This document shows positions 9,401 to 18,800 of a stretch of DNA of 64,000 bases, piece after piece; position 1 is the stretch's first letter, and every line of letters begins with the position of its first letter. The DNA comes from Paracyclopina nana (lineage: Eukaryota > Arthropoda > Copepoda > Cyclopoida > Cyclopettidae), in assembly GCA_019096065.1 (NCBI GenBank), contig JAGUCH010000001.1, positions 10,168,001-10,232,000 on the forward strand, given 5' to 3'. The notes beneath the pieces are model-generated. The model saw nothing but the letters and a program-made list of their open reading frames with translations. It was not told where the DNA came from and did no database searches. Made by a program: the position numbers and the translations under genes.

Positions 9401-12400
9401 CAGCCTTTCACGCAAGAAGAAGCCTCCTTGACCGCCTCTTCTTCCTCCAGCGTCCTCGGCCTCTGCACACCTACTGTCTCACCCGTTGACATAGAAATGA
9501 ACGATACAAAGGAGTTGAGAAATCCCGACTCCACTTTCGCTATGGGAGATGCCTCCTCGGGCAGCAATTTCACTCGTCCAGTCGAGTCGACGAAATCTTC
9601 GGACTCCATCAAGCTATTGGGCAGCAGTTGACACTTGAACAGCCACAGCAAGCAATCTAGCAGATTTTTCCATCCATCGTGCAAAATGTCCCCGTGTTTG
9701 TGAGCGAGCGCAAAGACGGTTTTGGTCGACAAAAGAGCCTTTTGATTTGCTCCAAACTGGGGCACGTAAACGTACGGCGTTTCAGTGGCCTTGGTCAACG
9801 TGGAAAATTTGCATAAAGATATCACGATGTTGTCCACTACGTCACTCATTCTATGTTTTAAAATAAAATTGATTGAGCTATACACTAGCTATTAATCGGA
9901 AAGAGTGTCGCACCTGTAGTGAGCTGCGATGGCTGAGCATCTCTGGAATCCATTCAAAGCCCTTTCGATCAATTCCTCGGCGCCGGCTTCGTTCATTCTG
10001 CTCTTATCGAAGACGTAAGACAAGGCAGCGACCGCAGGACCCCACACAATGCTGAAAAGGTCGTGGTCAAACATAACTTTAGGGCTGGCTAGTTGGCCCT
10101 GCTTCCCCTCAGCACTCCTCTTGAGAGCGCATTTCCAAACATAGTTCTCCTTGACCAGTCCTGTTTGCTCCGCAGGCATCACGATCTCTTCATTTCTGAT
10201 TGCGTGGTATATCTCATCCAGCATGTCTTGGTCGTGATCAATGCCTCCGTTCGTTCCTCTTAGATTCCTCTTGAACTGCTCAGCAGTCATGGGGTCGTTG
10301 GTTTTTGTGTGGTTCTTGTTGTGTTGGTCAACGTTAAGCATGATCACGGCGTATGCCAGAGTGAAGGCAGCGTCTGCGTTCACAAACTGGTCACCGTTGC
10401 TCTTCTGCCAATGCTCTGCGAAGTGCTCAACGATTATGCTGATCAAAGGTGCTTCTCCAGGAAGCCTGAAAAAAAAATGTGTGACTCGGCCATTGCCGCT
10501 CGTTGAATTGGATCCTACCTGAAGGTCTCCAAGAAAATTCGAAGGCTTTCGTCCACTCGCAGCCCCGCGAAATCAAAGGATTCCACAAAGGCTTTCAAAA
10601 TGGTCAAATGGTCCCTTTTAGAAATGTACTCGCCCAACTGTTTCTTGTCCAAGTGAGGATTGGTCCGCATGAAGTTGGCCAACTCCTCTGGGTCAAGAGG
10701 CGTTTTCAGCAAGCCCATCTCCTGCATGTAAGCCACCCCCTTTGAGGGCTTGTTGTTGAACAGCTCAGTTGCGCTTGAAATGAGCTTCTTCTTGTATTTC
10801 AGCGCCATCAACTCCTCGTGAGTACTGACTCCATCGTCTTCAGGCTCCTCGTTCTTGGCCGGAGTGGTTGATCTGCATGGGGACCGATGCTTGCCAACTA
10901 TATGCCCCGATCCCCTAACATTTAAAGAAGGCGAGGAAGCAACCTCGTGGTGCTCCACATGGCCAATTTCAGGCTCATCTGTGCGACCAGCAGCAGAGCT
11001 GATCGTTATGCGAGATTGACACTGCTTCTCAATGGCCTCCACCACAGTCAGGAGAGCGTCCAGACTCAGAAATTGGGTTGAGTAAAGGCCAGTGACGGGG
11101 AATGCATTTTTGGACAACATTTTGGTCAAGTCCTCGAAAATATTGTGGGTGTACAAATCGCAATCGTAGTTGACGTACAGTTGGGTGACAAAGTCTGGTA
11201 TTTTGTACAGCCTCACCACCATATCGAGGACAAGCTCTTTATGCTCATAGGTAATTTTGACGTTGCTTTCATTGTTCACGACATCCATCAGTCTGGTGAG
11301 AAAAATTTCCAGCTGGTATTTCAGGTGTCTCCTCTGAGTGGCAAAAACTAGATAGCTAATCCAGAGAGCAGCTGAAAAGAGGAGGCCATGAGGTGTCATG
11401 CAACGGTGATGAGAAGACACATACCTGAAAAAGTGGCGACCCTTTCGGACGCAACGAGAGCCACCAAATTTCTTGCCAGATCGTCTTTTACTAGGTCGAG
11501 GAGCGACTCGTACTTATCCAAATGTTCCGCACCCGTCTCCAATGCAGTGGCAAGCAATGATAGAGCCACTTGGATCATTGAATCATTTTGAAAGGTGAGC
11601 CCTCCTACCGTGGTTGATGATCCTGTGGCAGAGGATGAATGGCTCACACTCCCGTCGTGGGGGTTGATGAGTGATATGAGAAATCTGAACAGCTCACGGA
11701 CGCAGGGAAGCCCGTAAGGGATCAGGCTGCCCGATTCATCCACCATTTCTGCCGTGGGAGTAAAGGTGACACCCTAAAAAATAGCTTATGTCGTTTAGCA
11801 TGACTGGCACACGCAAGTGCATGCGGCAACCAACCTGCGCGTTTACAAACTCCTCTTTAATCGTGTTGGGCTCGCTTACAGCCTCGTCTGCAAGGCCGAC
11901 GCAGTTTTCCGAGGGCTCAGGCTTGAGGGATTCGGCAACGACCACCGTTTCAGTCCCCTTGGGCGACGTCACGGTGAGCATTACAGCTGCCTTGCCATCT
12001 GCCTCGTCCGAGGGTTTCTCTGACTCGGTGTCACTTTGGATTTGCGTTAAATCGGCTATGCTGCCCGTGGGACTCCGGGCCAAAACATCGGAGTCCACAT
12101 TGAACGCTTGAGTGGGACTGGCCAATTCGGAGGGGGCCGATGCTGGCGAGGGAGTATCGCTACTGCTTGGTTTGGCACTCGGTGCGGGCGAAAGGTCCTT
12201 CTTCGAGAGGATCTTTTTCTTGTCCGCTGAAGGCTTCTCCTTGGCCTTCTTCCTCTTGGACTTGGCGTCGTTGCTCTGGCCCGAGTTCCTCATCTTGAGC
12301 TTCTTGAGCAAAGGGAGACTTTCCTCGCTGAAGCTTGGCAACCGAGTGAAGAGCAGCTGGATCATGTCGTTGAGCGCCAACTCTGCCGTCTTGCGGAGCA

Positions 12401-12947
12401 AATCGCTCAAACGGGTCTCGAAGCAGATGCGGAATGTGGACTGCAAAATCTCGCACACACCCTCGTTGGTGAGCAGCAGGCCGACCGGGGTGAGCATCAG
12501 CGTCCTGAGGACGGCGAGGATCTTCATGAGGACGACCTCGTCCGAGCGCGGATCGACGCCGACAAAGCGAGCGTGCGTGACAGCGTCAGCTATGTTCTCA
12601 ATGGCATTGGCGATCTCTCGCATGTCCACGTGGAGAAGCTCGTAGCTCAAAAACTTGTGGATTGCGTCGAGGGCGAGGGCGGTGACGTGTCCAGTGACGA
12701 CATCCGATCGAATGACATCGAGGAAGGGCGCAAGAAAAGTGCTGGGATCGAGGTCGTCCAAGTGGCCGAGTCCAGCCAGCTCGGATCGCAGGGTGACGAA
12801 CGGCTTCAAGAGGGTGGGATGGGCGGAGACGGCGTCGGAGCGAGACCACACGTTCGACCTCTTCAACGCGGTCGTCATGATGGTCACCTCGGTCTCCAGG
12901 ATGGCCAGTCCTCGCCCACGAGGGCCGCTAATGCTGTGAGCCTCCAT
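6480..12947 (-). CDS. GBF1: Golgi-specific brefeldin A-resistance guanine nucleotide exchange factor 1
   Basis: Sec7-family exchange factor that loads GTP on Arf1 at the cis-Golgi and ER-Golgi intermediate, needed for COPI recruitment. Ten coding exons (-): 12947-11835, 11773-11425, 11371-10519, 10465-9914, 9850-9298, 9247-8704, 8650-8122, 8066-7733, 7673-7392, 7331-6480, all phase-consistent, giving ~1,986 residues (human ~1,860). Seen in order: DCB/HUS region ([13 protein letters not shown]-like; [16 protein letters not shown]), Sec7 domain whose glutamic finger LPGEAP is split from the preceding FR by an intron, then [18 protein letters not shown] domains ([23 protein letters not shown]) and a proline-rich tail. 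Start at 12947 (MEAHSISG) because the family homology begins just after it; an in-frame extension upstream has no ATG. Order and content match GBF1 rather than BIG/ARFGEF. Drosophila orthologue: gartenzwerg. Confidence 0.95.
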
Positions 12948-13446
12948 GCCGTTGATCAGCCTCACATCACTGAAACGCTCGCATTCTACCAAACGTAGAT
13001 TATTCAATATCAATTGCAAAGTCCCTTGGACTGTTTGACAGCTGGACACGATTTTGCCATCAATTCACTTTTCCATCTGATGAGCACGCGTTATTCCCCC
13101 AAAGCTTCTCAAAAACGCCACAATAGCAGGGTGACAATTTCTCTGATTGGTTGTGTAACGGCCCCTTCTGATGTGTCAGCACAGCAGATCGGGGCGACCG
13201 GAAAATGATCGTGAACCTCGAGTATCATGAAGTCACGAGTAGGAAATCTGATCGCTGGGACAGATTTTCTCAAAAATATTGGCCATTTTCACTTTGAAGT
13301 TCAACTTGAGACGAATGTGGCTGTTTCGCTGAATATTTGGCGAGTTTGCGCAGCTAGCGCTGGTAGTGCTTTGCAGTAAATAGTCAATGTACTGAAGGTT
13401 TTGAATCCACGGAAGAGGCCGAGCTTTCTTTCTCTGATGCAGCCTA
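12948..13446. promoter_or_regulatory. Shared head-to-head promoter region of GBF1 and ANAPC10
   Basis: Under 500 bp separates the start codons of two divergent housekeeping genes, so both promoters and 5' UTRs must lie here. No TATA box in a convincing position was seen. Upstream non-coding exons of either gene cannot be excluded. Confidence 0.5.
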
Positions 13447-14055
13447 ATGTCAGCTAGCGATCCCGTCAACTCGGTGACCAATACGCCTACTAACGCGGTG
13501 ACGGGGATTAAGGCGAGTAGCAGCGAAACGAGTCCTCAGCCCGAATCGACTCGGGAGGTCGGGAATCAGGCCACTTGGTCGCTGTCCTCCTGCAAGCCGG
13601 GCTTCGGCGTGGAACAGCTGCGCGACGACAACTTCGAGACCTACTGGCAATCCGACGGCCAGCTCCCGCACCTGGTCAACATCCAGTTCAAGCGGAAGAC
13701 CACGGTGAGCTCGGTCGCCATCTACACGGACTTTCGCCACGACGAGAGCTACACGCCGTCCAAGGTGAGCGTGAGGTGCGGCACCAACTTCAACGACCTC
13801 CAAGAAATCGAAGTGGTTGAGCTCAAGGAGCCGTCGGGCTGGGTCAAGATCCCCCTCAAGGACCTCAACGACCGCCTTGTGCGCTCCTTTATGGTCCAGA
13901 TCGCCATCATCACCAACCACCAGTCGGGCAGAGACACTCACCTCCGACAGGTCAAGGTCTACTCGCCAGTGGTCAATCAACCGGTGACGAGCGCAGACTT
14001 CGCAGATTGGTCCTCCTGTCGCAACGCAGTCCTCCAGGGCTCCACCATCCGATAA
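13447..14055 (+). CDS. ANAPC10: Anaphase-promoting complex subunit 10 (DOC1)
   Basis: Core subunit of the APC/C ubiquitin ligase; with the Cdc20/Cdh1 coactivator it forms the receptor for D-box degrons of mitotic substrates. Intronless 202-residue ORF (human 185). Residues ~38-178 are the DOC domain, a galactose-binding-like jellyroll: ATWSLSSCKPGFGVEQLRDD, ETYWQSDGQLPH, HDESYTPSKVSVRCG and HLRQVKVYSP are recognisable. The last two residues are Ile-Arg, the family's IR tail that docks on the TPR subunit Cdc27/APC3. The N-terminal ~35 residues are low-complexity Ser/Thr-rich. It ends 4 nt before the PDCL start codon, in another frame, so the two are probably on one transcript. Divergent from GBF1. 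Confidence 0.95.
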   Translation: MSASDPVNSVTNTPTNAVTGIKASSSETSPQPESTREVGNQATWSLSSCKPGFGVEQLRDDNFETYWQSDGQLPHLVNIQFKRKTTVSSVAIYTDFRHDESYTPSKVSVRCGTNFNDLQEIEVVELKEPSGWVKIPLKDLNDRLVRSFMVQIAIITNHQSGRDTHLRQVKVYSPVVNQPVTSADFADWSSCRNAVLQGSTIR

Positions 14056-14059
14056 AATC

Positions 14060-14869
14060 ATGGCCACCTTGGACGACAAGCTTCTGGGCGAAAAGCTGCA
14101 CTACTACTGCTCCAGCAGCGAGGAGGACGAGGAAGAGCAAACGGCCGATGGACCGCCGCCCGTCCAACAGCCCTCCAACCAGCCCAACACGGGTCCCAAG
14201 GGAGTGATGGAGGACTGGCGCCGCTACAAGCAGCTCGAGACCGAGAAGAGGGCGGAAAACGAGGCGGAGAAATTGGCCTTGGCCAAAAAGCTGGCGCTCA
14301 CCTGCAGATCCGAGCGAGAAGACAGGGAAGCTGAAGAGGCCCTGGAGAAACTGGATCTGGAGGAGGACGACGAGTTCCTCAAGGAGTACATGCGGAAGCG
14401 AATGCAGGAAATGGTGGAGGCTTCCGTCATCAACCGCCAGTGCTTTGGCCGAATCAAGAGCCTTGACAGCGCCGATGAGTTCTTGGACGCTGTCGACCAT
14501 CCTGAGCATGGGGATGTCACCACTGTCGTTCACATTTGGGAGCAAGGCTCTCCAGGGTGTCAGGCCATTGATGGGTGCCTGGAGGTCATTTGCAAAGAGT
14601 ACAGCCACGTCAAGTTCTGCCGCATCCAGGCCTCAGCTGCAGGCCTCTCCAGGCACTTCAAAATCTCCGGAGTGCCAGCTTTGCTCGTCTACCGTGGTGG
14701 AGACCTCATGTCAACTTTTGTCCGCATCACCGACACATTGGGCGAAGACTTTTACGCATCTGATCTTGAGTCCTTCTTGATCGAGAATGGAGTTTTGTCC
14801 GATGCCAAACTCAATCCCTCCATCATCAGAGATGCCCCGCAAAAGAAGAACGATGAGGATTCTGACTAA
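14060..14869 (+). CDS. PDCL: Phosducin-like protein
   Basis: Co-chaperone that works with the CCT chaperonin to assemble G-protein beta-gamma dimers. Intronless 269-residue ORF. Residues 1-60 contain an acidic start (SSSEEDEEE) and the conserved GVMEDWRRYKQLE helix; ~65-120 form a charged helix (EREDREAEEALEKLDLEEDD, EYMRKRMQEM); ~125-250 form a thioredoxin-like domain lacking a CxxC (FGRIKSL, VVHIWEQGSPGCQAID, VPALLVYRGGDLMSTFVRI, ESFLIENGVL). The acidic tail ends DEDSD, as in family members. The length and GVMEDWRRYKQ motif point to PDCL/phosducin rather than PDCL2/3. The ATG follows the ANAPC10 stop by 4 nt (AATC), leaving no room for its own promoter except inside ANAPC10. Confidence 0.93.
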   Translation: MATLDDKLLGEKLHYYCSSSEEDEEEQTADGPPPVQQPSNQPNTGPKGVMEDWRRYKQLETEKRAENEAEKLALAKKLALTCRSEREDREAEEALEKLDLEEDDEFLKEYMRKRMQEMVEASVINRQCFGRIKSLDSADEFLDAVDHPEHGDVTTVVHIWEQGSPGCQAIDGCLEVICKEYSHVKFCRIQASAAGLSRHFKISGVPALLVYRGGDLMSTFVRITDTLGEDFYASDLESFLIENGVLSDAKLNPSIIRDAPQKKNDEDSD

Positions 14870-14885
14870 ATACGTACTACATTTC

Positions 14886-14891
14886 AATAAA
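14886..14891 (+). terminator. Polyadenylation signal for PDCL (and probably ANAPC10-PDCL)
   Basis: AATAAA lies 17 nt past the PDCL stop and directly abuts the last codon of the opposing GFER gene, so the two transcripts must overlap at their 3' ends. It is the first such signal after ANAPC10 as well. Confidence 0.6.
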
Positions 14892-15329
14892 CTAATCGCA
14901 TTTCCCATCTCGCCACCTTTCGTAGACCTTGCTGCAGTCAAACACGGGCTTGCCCAGTTTGACGTTCGTCTTGTTGTGCAGTTGGCAGAGCCAATGAGCA
15001 AACTCCTGCCCAGTGGCAACCTTGGGTGGGTCTTGCACCAGGTCTTTCTGTAGGTCCTCGGCGCAGTGAGCGCACGGGTAGTTTCTGGCCAGAATGGACA
15101 TGAGGCCAGCCGCATCCGAGCGTTGCTGATCGGTCAGTTGGCTCTCGGGCAGATAGACTGACACGGTGTGCAAAAGCGTCCACGATCCTTGGCCTATTTC
15201 ATTCGAGTCGGGTGGGCAGTTGTGCCTCGTCACCGGCTTCTTCCTGCCTGCTTCCGCTGTGGACTTCCTCATGAAGGACTTGAAGTCCGAGCAGGCTCTG
15301 CATGGTTTACCCTCGCTGTCATACTCCAT
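14892..15329 (-). CDS. GFER: FAD-linked sulfhydryl oxidase ALR (augmenter of liver regeneration; Erv1)
   Basis: Flavoprotein of the mitochondrial intermembrane space that reoxidises Mia40 in disulfide-relay import, passing electrons to cytochrome c. Intronless 145-residue ORF, close to the short animal isoform. The N-terminal CRACSDFKSFMRK segment carries the CRxC shuttle motif; the Erv/ALR fold follows with SWTLLHTVSVYLPE, active-site CxxC in YPCAHCAEDL, HxxxN-type FAD contacts (WLCQLHNKTNVKLGKP) and the DCSKVYERWRDG end with a structural Cys pair (D-C ... G-K-C). Its stop codon is 22 bp from the PDCL stop on the other strand. It is divergent from KATNB1 over 487 bp. Confidence 0.95.
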   Translation of the reverse strand: MEYDSEGKPCRACSDFKSFMRKSTAEAGRKKPVTRHNCPPDSNEIGQGSWTLLHTVSVYLPESQLTDQQRSDAAGLMSILARNYPCAHCAEDLQKDLVQDPPKVATGQEFAHWLCQLHNKTNVKLGKPVFDCSKVYERWRDGKCD

Positions 15330-15816
15330 TGAGCGAGTGACTAAAACTGATGCAACTTTTTGAAACTGTTTGTTTACCTGTATAGAGGGCGCTGATGGCG
15401 TTCGGCAGAGACTAGAGCGCCCTCTGCCCGCCTACGCTCGCCAACACATAGCAGTTAGCTTCTCTTTTGGACAAGGTATGGCATCAAATGTCGCGCTAGC
15501 TCAAAGCGGAACATTGCTCCGAGAGTCGTATTTTGCGGGCTAACGACCAGCGCGCTGGCGACATTGGAACGCGTTTGGTACAGGCATGTTCCTGTTTCTG
15601 TAGCGGTCCCCTGGAGTCGAATCCGACGGGCCGAGGCAATTTTTGAGTGAGAGGATTCAGTTGACTTTTCAGAGCTGAGTGAGCAACACGCTGAGCGCTG
15701 ACTCAGCCACAATGTAAACTGAACGAGTGGTTGAATCACAGTGAAGCCTTCCTAAAGAAACCGATAAAGATTGTTCGTGAGATGAGCAGGAGTGAGTGAG
15801 TGGACTTGATCCCAAC
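15330..15816. promoter_or_regulatory. Shared head-to-head promoter region of GFER and KATNB1
   Basis: 487 bp between two divergent start codons must contain both promoters and 5' UTRs. Composition is balanced and CpG-containing. No specific site can be assigned with confidence. Confidence 0.5.
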
Positions 15817-18800
15817 ATGACTGCCGTTCTACCAACTGCTCCTACCAAAAGGGCCTGGAAACTCCGTGAGTGCCATAAATCATAAACCTACCGCACTTAA
15901 AGGAGACCTCGTCCGAAATTTATGACCTAGCAATTTAAGGCTACTTTTTTCGAAAGTTTTCGTGTCAGTCAGAAAGTTGCTATTTTTAACGAAATAATGA
16001 TGGCGAGTACAGGGGGGTCTCGTAAGTGAGTTCTTGACGCAAGTTTTGCATGCTAAAATCACCAAATCTGTTCGTCTTAGCTGCAGTGGCGCTAGTAGTT
16101 CTTACTACATAGCGCGTGAGCTCAAGTGACGTCAGTGATGGAAGCGAGCGGGCTAATATCTCGCTTTTTAAACAGAGCTCCCAGTTAAGTTCTGTTTTTA
16201 TAAAAAAAAAGTTGCGATTTAGGCACATTTTGCTAATTTATGGTGGATTAAGGAAATTTATGGAAGTGAAATCCACAGAATTCTATTGAAATTTCGTCTT
16301 GAAGCCTACCACAGCTCAGTCAGACTGTGCGCTATAGTAAAGCAGCGATAAGAACTCACCTTATTAGTATAGATCATCTTGGGCGAGTAATTATTGGCTT
16401 ATATTGTGGGAAAAGCTAAGTTTCATGGAGAAGTGCACCATCCACCCTTAATCAATGTTGAACTACATTGTGAAACTAAATTTCAATTGTAAAGCAGGAA
16501 CTGGTTGCTTCATGCTTCAACTCACAATCTTGCCGAGATCACGTTTCCTTTGAAACCCTCTAAGCCATGGCTAATTTTTCCATCTGTGCGCGCTGCTAAA
16601 AAAAGAAATAATGGAAGTAATCAAATTTCACCACCTAGGAAGATTTATTAGCCAAAGAAAGCAACTTTTATCCAACCTTCGCTTTCTACTTGCTCGACCT
16701 GAGAGTGGTTTTCCAGGTTTTCGGCTTTTATGTACCTACTGCAGCAATTTGCTTTCCTCCTTGATTTTGTTTGCTCGATCTCGAAGGGGGATTAATAGTG
16801 GGGCAGATTTCTCGCAATTCTCCAATCAGGTCGAGAATGTCATCATGCAGCCTCGCGTTGGTCAACTATTAGACATTTTGTGATTTTAACATTAAAGCAA
16901 CAGCCAGGAGCCTCTTTAATAAGCTGTATCGATGAAATTTCTTTCTTTTGGCTTGATTTATGGCTTTTCTTGATTCTGGACGCAGCTACAAAAAAGATGT
17001 CGTTTTGGAATCGTTTGTGGCCGCAGATATTTTCTGGGCTCTATCAAAAATTGACACTTTTCCCATGCAACACTTTTGTTGCCCACGGGCGGAAATAGGT
17101 TCGCTTCGCCGAAAATAAATTAATTTTCTCACGGTTATTTTTCATTTTTCTAGAGGAATTTGTGGCACATGGTGCAAACGTTAATTGTCTAGCCTTGGGT
17201 CACAAATCTGGAAGAGTTCTGGTCACCGGAGGAGATGACAAGAAAGTCAACCTCTGGGCTGTGGGCAAGCCCAACTGCATTATGGTAAGCGGTTTCTGTC
17301 TATTTGCTCCATGATTGACCCCAAGCGTTGAAAAAAGAGCGCATGAAAAGTTGACGATGAACTGGCATTCTTTCTCTCTGCAATCAATGTCACCTGGAGA
17401 AGCTGTAAATTTGCTGCTTGCGCGTTCTTTAAATGCTTCCCTCGCTTACCTGGCATGGGGCGTAAAAAGCAAGGAGCATGATTGCTTCGTCATTTTGGCG
17501 TGCCTAGAATAAGTTCGCTGTTGACTTTGCTCAGCCATTTGCGCGTTTGAATTCAATTAGCTTCTGGCATCAGGAGCTGTTAAATATTCATGATGAATCT
17601 GAGCGGCGGATCCATAACTTAATTACGAAGCCCCAGAGCAAGTGACCTTCACCGCCAAACTTGGCCAAGAGTCGTGATCCGAGTTCTTGACCTTAAAGTA
17701 ATTTTTGTTGCTGCTGCTTCTCGCAAATCCACGAAACATTCACCTCAATCAGCGTCCTGTTTTTTAGGCAATCGTTCTAATTTTAGTGCGCATTCCATAT
17801 TTTTTTGTTAATTATTTAACAAAAGATAGTAGTGGGTGGATGTAGGTGAAGATCTGTCCAAGTGTCCCGTAAATTTCATCCGCTTAGGCTTGTGGGAGTT
17901 CCAGATTATTGCAAGCAAAAACACTCGAGATAAAAGCCAATTCAACAATGGCCGTAATGGCGACAAGACAGTTGCCATCTGGCATTTCATAACAAATGTC
18001 TTGCTGCCATTTTTTATTGAGGATAACCATTATTAATAGTCTCCTTTAAATTGAGCCTTGACTCGTCGATAGATTTGGAGTAGCCATTTTCGTTTTTCCT
18101 CGGAATTAATACCCTTTTAAAGTTGACATGCTTCATTTTCTCACTTTCCCCATCAAGTAATGAGAGTGCTAAGTCGAGCCATATGGTTTATGTCATCTGC
18201 GCTGTTACCCATCCCGTTATTATTGTTATTGCCATCATTCTTCGTCAAAAAGTGTCAGATCACATCACACGTGATATCTAGATCAACAAGTTCGTGGCCT
18301 TCATTCATTTATGCTTTTCACGATCTGTAAAATACCAAGTAAGTTAAGCGTTTCTGTGATTCTACTTTGTAGCAAAAACAAGAGGTTTTTTGTGCTAGTC
18401 AAGTTTAATTGACAGCTATTATTAATATTGCCGTCCGTCATACATACGTTACAGCCACTCCTAGCTTCTCTTAAGGAGATTCTAAGCTGGAATTTAGTCC
18501 TTGCTAACACTTTTACGACGATCACCTTTCCGACATTCAAATACTGTGTGCCATTGAAGCAAGCTGGTCAAAAGAGGCATCGCCCGTCATTCCAAACTTC
18601 AATTTTTAAAAAGTGCAGTGATGAGCTGGTTATGCCATTTAAAATTAGCCTTTCTCGCTTCCGCGTGGGAAGCCTTCTGAAAAATTTGGTTAACAGGCGT
18701 GGCAGCAACTACGTAAATAGTACGCATGTCTAAGCAATACAGAACTTGAACATCAAAGTTGACCTTTTTCATCTTTTTGCGAGTGGACACGTCTCAGAAA

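Noticed and set aside
12112-12645. Plus-strand 177-residue frame
   Set aside because: Antisense shadow of the first GBF1 exon.
13450-14608. Minus-strand frames over ANAPC10/PDCL
   Set aside because: Shadows; the plus-strand frames carry the conserved DOC and phosducin domains.
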